From: Phoebastria nigripes | Lineage: Eukaryota; Chordata; Aves; Procellariiformes; Diomedeidae | Direction of reading: 5' to 3' | Length of the DNA stretch: 64,000 nt | NCBI GenBank assembly: GCA_035582835.1 | Contig: JAYKAV010002972.1 | Location: 144,413-208,412, forward strand | Part shown: positions 23,889-36,815 of the stretch, one piece after another | Layout of the letters: each line of letters starts with the position of its first letter | Numbering within the stretch: position 1 is the first letter of the stretch | Translations under genes and position numbers: made by a program | Notes under the pieces: model-generated | What the model was told of the DNA's origin: nothing | What the model saw: only the letters and a program-made list of their open reading frames with translations | Databases searched by the model: none

Positions 23889-26193
23889 CACAACACTGGG
23901 CTGTATACAAATGAAGTGTGTATATACATTTGTAGTATGGGGCTTCTTTATTTCTATCTAATAGCATGGGGGGGGGGCAGGGGAAGAAGATGCCTGTCCT
24001 ACAATAGGAGTGCTCTATGTATCGATTAGTAAGGCATGTATGGGATCCTGAATGAGATCCGTCTTTCTTTAGCTGCATCCTTTGACTTTTGCTTAAGAGT
24101 ATTTGAACAGGACTGCTGTTGAAAGAAAAAGATTAGGCTGCTGGTAAAGCTTTGATATGGGCTGAAAAATTTGGAACAGCTACAGTCAAATCAGCTGTTG
24201 CAGTTTTTCAGTAGCTTGCTGAGGAGGCACCTGTTGTGTTGCAAGGTCAGGTAGAAACTTTGGTAACAAAATATTTGACCTGGAAGAGGAGAATGTTGGC
24301 TACTGTTAGTCTACACCCAAACTTCTAGTGTATTTTATTCATTACTGAGTTGGCTTAATTTCCCCTAGAGACATTTGTAGCATCTTTAAAAACAATTAAT
24401 ATAATCAGAAGTAAAGGTTTCTTTTAGGTAACTTTTTAAAAGCTGCAATTAGTAAATAAGGGAAGAACTACCTTTTAATGTATTAAATGAAGATAGTAGG
24501 ATGCAGAATTACAGTGTTTAGATTTTCAGAATTTCTGGAAAGTTTTTAAAAGTAGGCTTAAAGTCTCGACTGTCATTCATAGCTATAAAAACTTACCATA
24601 ATTAATACCATCTGTAGATCATTTTTTATCTTGTAGGTATGGGAACATTCTCCCTCAGACTTTTTTCAATATATTAAGAAAAGTAGAATTAGTCCAATAT
24701 TTATCTCCTTATTATATAAAGAACACCCCAGGAGAGTACTTAATGTTGAATCTGCGAGAAATCACTTTTATTGTTGCCCTCTGCAGCTTGCCCAATACAG
24801 CAAATGTAAGGTATTTGCTGAGGTCTTATTTTGTGTGTGTGTGTGTGTTTTGTTTCTTGGTTTTGGACACTGCAGAACTTCCTGTGTATTTTGTGTTGGG
24901 CTTTTTCCCTTTCATATCTTGATAGTTTCAACTGTCCATGTAGAAATGGGCAGGGGAGGCATATATGAAATTCGTGCGAGTATTTGTCTAGTCTCTTTTC
25001 AGTGTTGCGGTCAGGATGCTTATTAAAAATAGTAATGCACAGAAGTTGCTGTCAATTTATAGCAAGTTTCCTTAGTACCTCAGGTGAGGCTTAAATAGAT
25101 GTACAGCATGTTTTCTATTCTTAGTCTAGCCATGCTAAAATATTTTAAAATAATATCTTTTGTAAGGTTTGTTTCTTCTATTCAACTTGGTTTGAAACAT
25201 TTGACTAAGTGTATTCGGTTATGGTAACAGAAATTTGAATGTATCAAAATGGGAGTATAACCAATCCCATTGTAGCATGAAAACCTAATATCTCATTCAT
25301 GTAAGTATCTTGGGCTCCTTAATAGCAGATATTTAACTGTTGAAGGTGGAGGCCTTATGACAGAGACCTAACTTAAGAGATTCATCTCAAAAAATGCATG
25401 TGTGTATATAAATGGATATGTTAAAAAACCACTTTTCTAGAGATGTAGAATTAAATGCTTTCTGTTGAATCATGTGAGTACACTGTTGCGTTGTCTTTAT
25501 CATAAATATCAAGCCAATTAGTATCAGAAAGTAGAGTATACTTCAGGTACAAATTGTTTTGTTGATTTGGCTTATGAAATGAAGGTCATCAAAATACAAT
25601 GCCCCAATAAAAGAACAGTTCTTAACTTGTGTTATTTATTTAGAATCTTTATTGTTTATGCATAGGCTGTATGTGTTTGCTACAGACAGGATAATTGCAA
25701 AGTTAGACACTAATGCTCTCTGTTTTATAAAGACCTTTAAATACTCTCTACTTATCAAACAGCATTTAGACAAAAAATCCCAACTGATTAGATAGAACAT
25801 ACAGGAACTCTAGATCATCTCACCTCTAGACAAAAGCAGACTGGGTATGATATAAAACCAATTAAACACAGTAGTTCCAGAAATGTTGCTTGCCTCATGG
25901 GGTCAATCTCCTATTTAGTCTTCCTTCATTAATAGCTTCCTGGATAGCAGCATGTACTCATGTAGTTAATTGATTCCTAGTTATCAGTGGTTTATATTGG
26001 TCAAATTCTTAAAGCGTTGCAGAGGAATGAAGTCCTTATTCTAGCAGTCGGCTGTCTGTTAGACAGAGTCACTGGGAGCAAGCTGTGTAACTGGTGAATT
26101 AGATGTCTGCCCACGGGGCTGTAGTCAGCAGCCTGTGACAGTACTGAGAGAGGAAAATGAATTTAACACGCACATTGCCTCAATTTTTTTCAG

Positions 26194-26276
26194 ACACTGG
26201 CCAGAAGAAGACCCCAGACAAGAAAGATGGGCGACGAATGTCTTTTCAAAAGCCTAAAGGGACTATTGAATATTCT
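26194..26276 (+). CDS. OXR1: OXR1 coding exon 2
   Basis: This exon completes codon 52 and ends exactly on codon 79. It encodes DTGQKKTPDKKDGRRMSFQK, then PKGTIEYS, a stretch almost identical to vertebrate OXR1 and shared by its alternative N-terminal isoforms. The acceptor has a clean polypyrimidine tract (caatttttttcag) and the donor is tct|gtaagt, close to consensus. The final residues TIEYS are the first beta-strand of the LysM motif, which continues in exon 3. The lysine/arginine-rich KK-DKKDGRR run is basic and probably unstructured. The next 48 intronic codons remain open after the donor, but exon 3 joins in frame to give the family sequence EYSVESRD, so the junction is secure. Confidence 0.96.
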
Positions 26277-27823
26277 GTAAGTTACTACTTAATTGTTAGA
26301 ATGTCATTGCATAGCAAGTGCAGACTTAAAGTTTCATTACAAAATATAAGCAAAACAGTAATGTGCATTACCTTTAATCTGAGAATTCTGTGTATGAGAG
26401 CTTATTTTGACAGGAATTAAGTCTGAAATTAGCTAGTAGTACTTGAGTAATGCTTTTTTTATTTGGCTTTTTTCTTTAAGTTACTTTTTTTTTTCCCTCA
26501 AAAAAACCAAGCTAATCAATCTGTCGACTAGTTCACTTTTAGGTAACTAGTTAGAAATGGTAAATAACATTAATTATAAAATCATGTGCAAGTTCCCTGC
26601 TTTCAGCATTATTAATAAACTGTTGACACCAGGAGAAATAACAGAATGAAGGAGGGGGGTGGCATCTATATCTTGGTACTGACATTCTGGCATTCTCCTA
26701 ATAATTTTCATAGATCTATACCTTTTACTGTACAGATCTGTTTCCGCAGCAGTATCTGAAAATGGAGCCTTTCGCTGCTTGTTCTGTTCTTGAAATGACC
26801 CTCAAACTGTGCTGCAGTCAGCTTTTCAGATTTGTGGTTACTAAGGGAAACTGAAGTGAGAAGTATCTGTCTTGTGTTATATACTGGAAATATAATTAAG
26901 CCTATAAATAATGCTTATAGGGTTGACACTAAAATAGGGAAAGTCTGTCACAGTTATCTTTGAATGCTTTTGAAATCGGACATGATAAAATAAAAATGAG
27001 AACTTCTTTATAAAAAGTCTTTACTTGACTTCTTGGTGTTATCTTATTACAAGAATAAGAGATATGGGGGAGACTTAACTCTTAATGTTACATTAAGCCA
27101 AGCTGTGATACGGCTTAACTACTGAGAAGGTTGTGATAGTCATTTGGAGAGAGACAGAGGATGTGTGTATTGGAGTGAGAAGCACTTCATTAGTGTGGCT
27201 TGTATTGGGAATTTGAATATCATTCTAGCCTATACTAAAGACTTCCTTGAAGTGGAAATTCAGAACAGAAATTTCTTCTGCTTAAGTTCTGGCAGCTAAA
27301 GAATGGTAAAGTAAATGTGACTCTTGTTTCTATTACACTAACCCCATTTTGTCTGAAACAATTGGGAAAAATGCTCAGGTGTAACTCTGTAAAACTGGGG
27401 TTCCTCTTCAGTCAGTAAATCCCTTAATTTGTCTCTTGCCACCATGTGCATGCATTTACCTTGGTACATAAGACTCCAGGCAAAGCTAAAGCACTAAGCT
27501 TTCCTTTTTTAAATTAGTATGTTTGTGTCAAGTTGTCATGTACTTCTGCAGGTTTTTGTGTTCCAGTAGGTGGGGTTTTATTTGCAAAAATAACTTTCTT
27601 AATACATACTGAAGTATGTATCATTTCCTTGTGAGTCAAAAAGACGATTCACAAGAATCAAAGATTTTTTTGTCTTTAAACTTAGTCCAGCTTCTAAAGG
27701 AGCCTGTTGTGTGTATGGAACATGGTGCATTTCAGCTTCACAAATGCAGTATTCTGTCTGGTTTTGCTGTATCTCTCACTCGTGAAGTACTTAAGAACAT
27801 CAAGTTTTCAGAGCTTTCGGTTA

Positions 27824-28067
27824 TAGAATCATAGAATCATTAAGGTTGGAAAAGACCTCTAAGGTCATCAAGTCCAACCGTCTGCCCAACACCACCATGC
27901 CCACTAAACCATGTCCCTAAGCGCCTCATCTACACATCTTTTAAATACTTCCAGGGATGGCGACTCCACCACTTCCCTGGGCAGCCTGTTCCGATGCTTA
28001 ACCACTCTTTCAGTAAAGAATTTTTTCCTAATGTCCAATCTAAACCTCCCCTGGTGCAACTTGTGTT
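27824..28067 (-). mobile_element. CR1 LINE 3' end, antisense
   Basis: It begins with atagaatcatagaatcatt and ggttggaaaagacctctaag, the classic reverse-complement 3' terminus of avian CR1. It continues with tcaagtccaaccgtctgccc, tggcgactccaccacttccc, gggcagcctgttccgatgc and tttcctaatgtccaatctaa. It is the best preserved CR1 3' end in the window. Like most CR1 copies it is 5'-truncated; only about 245 bases of the 3' end remain. Confidence 0.95.
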
Positions 28068-28252
28068 GTGCATGTATATCTTAATAAAATACACAGATCT
28101 AACCTTGAGGAACAAAGGTTATGTTCACTGTAAGAGAGGTCTGGTAACTATTGTGATAATTTGCTGCTGTCATTGTTTATGACTTTATACCATGTGGAGA
28201 GGTGAACTTATGCCTGGTTCCTGCCTTCATCCTACTACCTCTCAAAGCAACA

Positions 28253-28288
28253 ACACATGCATGCACATATATATATGCGCGCGCGTAT
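28253..28288. repeat. 36-bp alternating purine-pyrimidine tract
   Basis: Every base from 28253 to 28288 alternates purine and pyrimidine: an ACAC start, ATGCATGCAC, an (AT) run at 28267-28276, a (GC) run at 28277-28284, then GTAT. The GC part is the classic Z-DNA former and the AT part melts or cruciforms easily. Confidence 0.9.
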
Positions 28289-31200
28289 TTATATGTCTGC
28301 ACGTGTTGCTGCTTTGGGAAGTAGTAGAAGGACGAAGGCAGAAACCAGACTCCCCCCCAGTATTGTTGAAAAGTTAGTGGATTTTTTTTGCGTTGTTTTT
28401 TTAATAATAATTCAATGTGTTTAGTTTTTCCAGTGGCTACATGGTTTTAGGAGGGAAGGGCTTAATTGTATTCCTGAAGTTTAGAGTGAGATAGAGTCTC
28501 ACTGATGCAAACTATGGGTTTTTAAGGTGAAATAAACTTCCCACCAGAGTTTTTAAAAAAAGAACATCATTGCTTTGGGGACAAATAAACAATAAAATAT
28601 ATTTTCTCTTTAAAGATAAAGCCAGAAGGCAGTTAATGTTAAAGATTTTAATCTAAAATTCCCAAAGCATAAAAACTTGGAACTACTGTTCTGTATATAG
28701 CACCAGCAAGAAGATGTCAACAGATGTGGTACTAAGTGAAGGAAGCAAGTCCTAAGCTTACCCAGGCTAGCAGGTTTAAAAGAATGTCACTAAGTTAATT
28801 TTCAGTGGCTGCCTCTAAAGGATACACAAAACTGGTTTATTTTCACTGTTATGGCATAGACAGTGAACAGATTTTTTTTTTTTAAAGTTAATACAGTTTC
28901 TCTTCTTCTGAATGTCAGTCAACAGATCAGATGCAAATTGATATTATCTGTTATTTCAGAATTCACAGTTGGTGCTCCAAGCCAATTGTTTTCCCCTTCT
29001 GCACACAGCTGATGCATGTGACCAGGCTCTAAGGACCAACAGAGCAGATAGTTTAGGTGAATTATTGTTACTAGCTAGAACTTCTAGTCCTTTTTATGTT
29101 GTGAAAATAGCATTTTTACGTTGCTTATTTGACATCATTACATTACCGCTGCATCAGAAGTGTTTTGTGTTATATGTTGTACAAACACAACCAGTGTCTG
29201 CCTACAGGTGTTAGAAGAGCCAACTACAGATAAATAAAGGAGCATAAGCAGACAGTGTTGGCCACTGATCACCAATGATACTAGCATGGTAGCAGTTGCG
29301 TGACTTCAACAAAAGCCTTCTAATCCCTCTTCCTCTTGAGGAGAAAAAAGAAATAATTGTGGCTATCTACAGATAGTTTTTTCTCAAGTGCAATAGACTG
29401 TACAGGAGATAGCAGTTTTTGTTTGGGGGGGGGGAATATTACAAGTGAGCAATGGAGGCAGATGATCTGGTTTATCTCTGGAGGTTCCACTGTAAGACTT
29501 CCCTTCCCCTGCCCCACTCCCTCCCCTTTAACTCTGAGGATCAAAGGCTGTGCTCTTCTCCTGAAATAGCAGGTAAGCACTGTAACAGACAGAGTATGTT
29601 GTCCAGATCATGAGAAGAGTCTGTTATCAATTAATGAAGGTCACACAAGCCTGTAGTAGACCAGTGTCTTAAGACTGAGTTTTAAGCCAGACTCCTCAGT
29701 GTTGAACTGCTGGTCTTCCTGCATGCGGTCTTTTCCCAGTTATTTAGTAGTAAGTCCAACATCCAGAAACTTGGTCTTGACTCTTTTTTGTTTTTGTTAG
29801 AAACCAGTTAGATAAGTATACTGAGAACAAAACTACAGGGGCTTCTGAAGTCAGCTTCTTAAGGTAAAGCAAGGAGGAATTTGTGATCCCTTCTTAGCTN
29901 GAGGGGCGTGGGTGGCAAGTGTTTTTTGTGGTGACCATCAAACAGGTGGAAGTTTGCTAGAATTTGAACCCACATGAATACTTGGAATTTCTTGTTGTAA
30001 TGACTTGCTGAACATGTTTATTTTGAGAGTAGATAAATGGCGAGTACCTGCTAGTATCTTTCTAGAATAACTGTGGATTTTGCTTTCAATCCTAGGGTAG
30101 CTTGGCTAGAGAGTGCTAAAGGTTCTCTCTTCTGGTGCAGCTAGTTTTATTGCCATTGTAAGCCTTTACATGCTGTTCAGACTACTACACACTTAGGAGT
30201 TTTTGCTTTTTTCTTGGTGCTTCCATTTCAAACCAGGGATTGTGTTCTTGTCTGACTGTCACTCTTCTTTAAGCGTGCCACTGTCAGTCTTTTTCCCAAT
30301 TTTGGGGAATTTAGAAAATGTGGATCATGATGGCATATTACTTTATCTGTTGTACCTTTTGCCTGATTTTAAAATTATTTTTGTGTTGCTTTTATGATAT
30401 TTACAAGTTTTGTTTTCCTGATGTTGCATATTATAGAAATTAGACCTATTAATGATTAGTTAACATAGTCATAATCTGTTATTTCTAAAGGCTTGGGTAC
30501 AGCACCAAAGTTGTTGTTGTGTCCTCTTCTCCCCTTTGTCCTCACCCCTTCTTCTAGTCTTCCCATCTCTTTAATTTTGTTAGTTCCTTTTAATATTCTT
30601 GAACCGTTGTTTGTTGTTTTCTGGTTCTTGGACAACTAGTCTTGAAATACTTAAAATTAAATAATTCTTTGTGCACTCTGATTCATATGTATTCAATGTA
30701 TAATTTTGAATGGAAGAATGAGTGAGCTTCAATTGTTGAGATGCAATGATAGTAAAGTTCATTAAAATATCAATAGAGAATTTGGTTTTAAATAAGGTTT
30801 TTAAATAACTTTGCCAGCTGCTGAACTGACAGAAATGAAGGCAGTTTGAACCATAGTCAGTGGTGACTCCAAAGCTATTTGTCTACTGGTGCACACAAGC
30901 ACACCTGGCAAACATGGGTATATAAAATAGTGCTCCGTAAGTGGAAAAGGGGTAATAGGATGTACCTCTGCTCAAATGGGAACACAATGATTCAAAGAGA
31001 GTGTTTGATTTGGGATTTTATTGGAAAAGGAAGATGGAAAGTGTGGCTCTTTCTGTATCTAGTCATATCTGTAAAAACTGATTTTAACCAACATAAAATT
31101 TTAGACTTGTTTGTATACATATGTAAGTGACTACATAAGGTAGAAGTAATAGGTAGTAAGGTAAGGCCTTATGTGTCTTATCTCTACATAAGAGAGTTGA

Positions 31201-34200
31201 TGACTAGAAGCTCTTGCTACTGACTACAGGAAAGCTACTTATATTTTAAGAAGCTCTTTTTCAACAGAAGTTTGTGCGTGTTAAGTTTAACACAGTCCTG
31301 ACTGAGTGATTCTTGTTTTCTTTTTACGTTTTCATTAATCAGTATCTTTTGATCTTTATACTCAAGTCAGTATACTGAAGGAAGCAAAGCCAATGCATGA
31401 TACATATTGAACCACTTCAAAGCACCAGCTGGCCTGCTCAAGTCCATTTCAGATTGTTTCATGATTTTAACAGAATGGCAAGATTTGTTCAAATACAAGT
31501 AAACCTCTGAAAAACAACCACCAGACATGTGAAAACACTGTTTTATTCCCTGAAACAATGTAATCACTGTTCATTGTCCCTCTCAAAAGGGGAAATTGTC
31601 GCATGGAGGTTCAGCATAGTGCTTTAATNTCCAAATATTTATATAAAATTCTTAATAATCAGAATAGCATTTAAATAGCTACATGCATAATGTATAGAAA
31701 GTTTGTTTCCTGGGAGAGAAGGAATGACTTCTTGACCTCTCTTCCAGTATTGAATTGTTGGGGAAAAAATGATTGGAAAAGCTGGGGGGTGGCTGTGGTA
31801 TGTGGTGGTGCGTTTTTTCTTTTTTAGTTCTTAAACTACGCTTTTCCACAAAGTTACTTTTTCAGCTTTTGGCTGTTCAGATTCTATTTTTTTTGAAATT
31901 GTAGAAAGCCCAAGAATTGGAAAATGTGCCTTTGAATATAGGGAGATACTTCAGGAAGTCTTTATTACACGAACAGTTTCTTTGTTTTAAGAAGGTATCA
32001 CCGCTGCTTTCTGAAATCCCATGTAGTGTGGAGATTCGCCTGTGCAAACTTTACAGGCAAATAAGAAAAGGAAGCTTATATTTGCCATTCTCGTGTTCAT
32101 GACTTGTGATATAAACCCTTTAGTTGCCAAGAGATCTCACCAGATGGTTTTATTTCTGAAGGCTGAAAAGAATGAATGCACTCTTAAAGGGCTTAAGTTT
32201 TATGGGTTTTAATTGAATGCTTTTAATAAATTTATTTTATATCATAAGTTAGTCTAAAATTTCAAATATTTCTATCATAAGTGATACCTAAGGAATATCT
32301 ACCCAGCAGCTAACTGTTGTCCTCCAACACTTAAGGGAGAGCAAACTTTTGAATTAGGCAAAGCTTTTGAATCTCACTTCACGGTTTGTTTTAACAAATC
32401 TTTTGTATTATGTAGAGCTTCTGATGGAAATACTACCGTTCTTTGATTTGGTTGTCAGTTTTGTTATCGTCTATGGAACAAGTAGGACATACCTGGTCAG
32501 GTTAGGGTCCTGTTTTGATTTCTGCTTTAGTACCAATTAAAAGTGGCATACAAGAATATTCTTACTTTTCGCATATCTATGTGATCATACAGTACTGAAT
32601 TACTAAGAGGTACTACAATACAGTCTTTCATACCTGAAATATCAGTAGAGGGAGATTCTTGCTGCTTTGTTTAGCTTAATGGCTTTGTATATAGAGAATT
32701 GTCATAATAGAATTAGAAATTTATCTAAAAAAAGCTAATTGCCATTTCTTTGGCAATACTTTTTTCTTTAGTGAATCTAGGCTGACAAATGCACCTTTAC
32801 AAAACGATAATGAATTCTGTATGGAAAGGAATTCTTTAACTCTTACTTGTGAACCTTAATTATGTTAGTATCTCAAACCACCCTCTGTTTTTATCTGTTG
32901 AACTTTAACAGCCTTCGAAGTACATTATATTTGTAGCACCTTTTCTTGCAGGACAACCCACTTCTATTTAAAGGATATAGTTTGTTTCTCTCAATCTGTC
33001 AGTTACACTTTTTTATTCCTGTGCTATCAACATGTGTTAGCTAACATGACATAACTTTGAAAAAAGTTAATGAAGAGAAAGCGTTTCTTTTCCTAAATTC
33101 TTTTGGGGCTAGTGTTCTGTTCAGTGTTAAGTTTTGGAACATTTAAGTGGAAATGTGTTTTGAGGAGCAATTATTTGACTTTTTATGTACTACTTTTGCT
33201 TTGCAGCCAACAGCAACTCTGTTCGCCAGCTATTCTCACAATGCAAATAAAATGTATTGAAATATTAAATATTTAATCACCCAGTATTAACTAACACTAT
33301 AACCTGTAGATACATATTCTTCCACTCTGGAAAATGTTTGCTGCTTCAGTAAAGAATGAATGTGCCTCACTACATTCTAGTGACAGCAAAACATATAATG
33401 CTTATTAGTTATATGGAATATACTAATTCATCTGGAACAGTCCACAATAGAGTACGGCTGGAAGCAGGCTAGCCCAATGTATGTTTTATTACTTACCTCC
33501 ACTGCAGTATAACTACTGAAACAGAGTGGTTTAGTCTTCCGGTTCCAAACGCTGCCTTTTTCTTTGACTGTGTAAGGTCAAGGTCTACTCTCAAAGCAAG
33601 CAGTACCAAAAAGCTATTAAACGCATATGCTCCTTCCCTCCCTTCACCCTACCCTCAATTTTTTTTCTGCCCTCGTTCAATCATTCAAGCAGAAGTAAAG
33701 GATATCTACCTTTAAGTCTAGCAACAGTTGACAAGGCATACAAGACACAGTGCTCCCATGCTTTTGTTAAGGAAGTGAGTGAAGAGCAGAAGACACCTAG
33801 TGGGTATGCAGTCAGCTAATGATGTCCACTCGCTTTCTCAAAACAGTTGTGTGTAGAACATATACTATGAAGAAAAACATGGTTTTGTCTTTCACTTTTT
33901 TCTCCCTTCCCTACTTTTCTCTTGAAAATTAAGTAAAGGGAATTTGAGAAAGCATTCTTTTCTGTAACTGTCAAGAAAACTTAAGTGAATAGCCTGAAAA
34001 CAGAAGGAAAATTAAACCTGTGAATAATTAGTGTAATACTTACTATTTATACAGAGTGGAAGGTGTATATCTTCTGCAGATGTAATAAGAGGGACAAATG
34101 AGAAGACATTTAAGACAGGAATCAGTGGAATTTTTCTAGCTGTGCTCCATATTGAGCAACACAAAAGTAGCTTTGCTTATATTGCTTCATCTGATCTTAA

Positions 34201-35044
34201 CTGGTAAGATTTATTTTTCCTGGTACAGTGTTTATGAAGCCCTGTGCCATTATGCAATAAAATTCTTTTGGTTATATGTTCCCTTGTCATATGATCTTCA
34301 TGATTCTTAAATGCTTGCTACAAATTCTTTATTCTGAAATCCTCTCTGTGAATAAAACTTTTTTCCCTTTGCTTTCTTCTGTTGGTTCATATTGAATACA
34401 TTTTGGGAGATGGAGGTGAAAACAAGAGCTTGAAAAAATTCTTTCCTTACTTGGGAATCACCAGCTCAAAATGCTTATGCTCCATCTGCTGTCATACTGG
34501 TTGACCTGTTTTGCTTCAGTATTTTACTTTATCTCAGTGATGGATTTTACTTGAAAGTCAGGTTAACAGAAGCTTATTTCAATAGGAAGAGAGCGTGTTT
34601 GTGTTTATAGAGATTGCTTCAGCTTTTCTGTAAGTGAAGAACGGAGGAGAGGAGTTGAAGAGGAAGAATGAAGGGTTCTGTGAAACCAGTCAATCGTGTA
34701 TTGGTCCAGTGGTACCCAGCAGTGAATTTATAGACCAGAAGTTCTGGTGCAATAGCTGAGCCTACAGCCCAGTGTGTGTGACTGACACTTCTGGCCACCT
34801 GGAAACATAGAAGGAAGGCAGGTGTCCTTAGATGGGGTTGCAATAGACTAATATTAGGGGGTAGGTATGTTTTTGGGGGGTTGTGTTTGTTTTTTTTCTT
34901 TTTGTGGCAATTGTAAGATACAAAGACTTAAAGTTCATCAAAATCTCAGTAAATCTACACATAATAAAATTTGTAAGCCACTATTTGAACTAACTGCTTA
35001 CAGGTTTGTTTTTTTCTTTTTCTTTTTTTTTCCAATTGATACAG

Positions 35045-35152
35045 GTGGAATCAAGAGATACTTTAAACAGTATTGCCTTGAAATTTGATACAACACCCAA
35101 TGAACTGGTTCAATTAAATAAGCTTTTCTCCAGAGCAGTCGTTCCTGGACAG
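35045..35152 (+). CDS. OXR1: OXR1 coding exon 3, LysM core
   Basis: Thirty-six codons (residues 80-115), phase 0 at both ends. The residues VESRDTLNSIALKFDTTPNE and LVQLNKLFSRAVVPGQ form the core of the LysM motif: the DTLNSIALKF helix, the TPNELVQLN helix and the final Gly-Gln before the last strand. In OXR1 and NCOA7 this module sits in cytosolic or nuclear proteins, so here it is not likely to bind peptidoglycan; its ligand is not established. The acceptor is gatacag with a long T-rich tract, and the donor is cag|gtacta. The length is a multiple of three, so skipping it would remove most of the LysM motif without a frameshift. Confidence 0.97.
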
Positions 35153-36356
35153 GTACTATTACACTATATATGTCACTTACCCAACAAAGACCTTTTTCCC
35201 TGTATTTCTCATCTCTATCAGAGAAGGTGTTAAAGTGCTTCTCTTACTGGTTTTCCTATTGGCTTTGTAAAAGAGTTTTTCATTTTTCTCTAGTTTGTGA
35301 ACTCCTTGTGCCTATGAAATAACTGCCTAAAAAGGGGAACATGTAATGAAGCTACCTGTCTCTCTTAAATAAGATCAGAGGACTTTTAAAACTAAATATA
35401 CTTAATGGTATAATAACACTTGGATACAAGCTAAATTGTTACTTTGCAAATATAGCAGGCTGTTTACCAACTCTAGCTCAGAAGACAAATTCAGGGTACA
35501 GCTTACAAACAACATTCCTGACTGCATATTATTGCCTGCAATTCTATTTTAATAAATTGAATAATGTTTCTATTCCACTCTGAAAACTTTTTCTTTACCA
35601 GCAGTGTATGAATTATTATTCACTTCTTATAGGTTACTATTGCTAACATCTTTTTCTTTCCCTTTTTTGCCTTCACTTTTCACTTCTCTTTGAAAGCCAG
35701 GCCTGGAAACAAGTGATAGGTCAGCTATGGTATTAACCATTGCCTGTTTGGTATTAGCCCTCTGTTTGAAAAAATCAGGTGTTTACTTCTGATTGCTGCA
35801 AAACTTTGTCTAGGTAGCTTGAATTCCTACCATGGTCAAAATAATGTATTTAAGGGGTGAAGAACTTCAGTTGTGTGGGGGTTTTTTGTTTGTTTGGGTG
35901 GTTTTTTTTGTTTGTTTGTTTGTTTGTTTGTTTTTTTTTACTTTCAGTGCTAAGAGCTACGTCTATGAACTTGTTCCCCAGCTTGTTTCTTGGTTGCTCA
36001 AATAGTAGAGTAATAGCAAGAGAAATAATCGGGCACGTCTTCCTTGGACTGTATTAGGTGTTTCTGGCATGCTGTGTACTTTTAATGCTTTCTATCTGAA
36101 CTTTTTCCTCAACTATTATGATTAAAAATCGATCTTATCTCAAATAGCATTTAAAAACTTTAAAAGCTAAAATTAAGTAGTACTTTGTGTGGTATTGTTT
36201 ATTCCCTCAACTCATAATTTCTGTTAAAATTAATGAGAGCAGGAATGATTTTGTATAGCTTAATTTGAGAAAGCATAGCAAATATACCTGAACTGGTGGG
36301 AAATCTAAAGTAAACCTGAAAGCATAACTTCTAACTACATTATATCTTCTTTATAG
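35153..36356 (+). other. OXR1: OXR1 intron 3
   Basis: Short phase-0 intron of 1,204 bases, donor gtacta, acceptor ttatag. It contains a (TTTG)n simple repeat at about 35884-35938 and nothing else recognised. Confidence 0.88.
35884..35938. repeat. (TTTG)n simple repeat
   Basis: Runs of T interrupted by G at four-base spacing, clearest at 35909-35931, inside OXR1 intron 3. Confidence 0.85.
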
Positions 36357-36470
36357 ATTTTGTATGTTCCTGACCCAGACTACATTTCTAGTGTGGACAG
36401 CTCCCCCTCTCTAAGTCCTATAAGTCCCCTATCACCTACATCTTCCGAAGCAGAGCTTGACAAGGCTACA
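36357..36470 (+). CDS. OXR1: OXR1 coding exon 4
   Basis: Thirty-eight codons (residues 116-153), phase 0 at both ends. It starts with ILYVPDPDY, the last strand of the LysM motif, followed by a Ser/Pro-rich segment: SSPSLSPISPLSPTSSEAEL, ending DKAT. It contains four Ser-Pro dipeptides and one Ser-Pro-Thr, so it is a likely proline-directed phosphorylation segment (inference). Vertebrate OXR1 has nearly the same sequence here. The acceptor is tatag and the donor is aca|gtaaat. After the donor the frame stays open to 36608, which is read-through and not part of the exon, because exon 5 joins in frame to the conserved RVVSSTSEEEE block. Confidence 0.95.
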
Positions 36471-36815
36471 GTAAATGTAGGTATACCTGTTGTCCTTGAA
36501 ATTAATTTTCCCTTACAAGATAAATGTTACAGATGCTATGCTTTCTTCTTAAACTATCCTTTCATTTTGGGGAGAAAGTACTTTACAACACTTGGAGTTG
36601 AAAAGTAAAAATGACAGTTTTCTATGTGAAAACTGATTTGAAGGCAAGTTATTTGTAGCAAAATACTATCCTTGCACACTGAAATCTCAAATACTAGTTT
36701 CTGTTGCATTTCTGTATTTGTTACCTTTCAGAACTAGTTAAACATTTGTCTCTAATCTTATTGATAGTTTTTGTAGCAATGATACATTGGCAAGAATACT
36801 CAAGCAGCTAAAAGG

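Larger units (their letters stand above)
13518..26193 (+). other. OXR1: OXR1 intron 1
   Basis: Phase-1 intron of 12,676 bases, donor gtaccg, acceptor a T-run ending cag at 26193. It starts inside the CpG island with a G-quadruplex-type tract, then a poly-C/(AC)n tract, a T24A12 tract, a sense CR1 (16903-17342) and an antisense CR1 (19105-19915), all listed separately. The remaining sequence, notably 14.1-16.4 kb and 20-26 kb, shows no recognisable exon, RNA gene or repeat. Confidence 0.85.
26277..35044 (+). other. OXR1: OXR1 intron 2
   Basis: Phase-0 intron of 8,768 bases with donor gtaagt and a strong pyrimidine tract before acceptor acag. It carries an antisense CR1 3' end (27824-28067) and an alternating purine-pyrimidine tract (28253-28288). 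I see no exon, RNA gene or other recognisable repeat in the rest. Confidence 0.85.
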
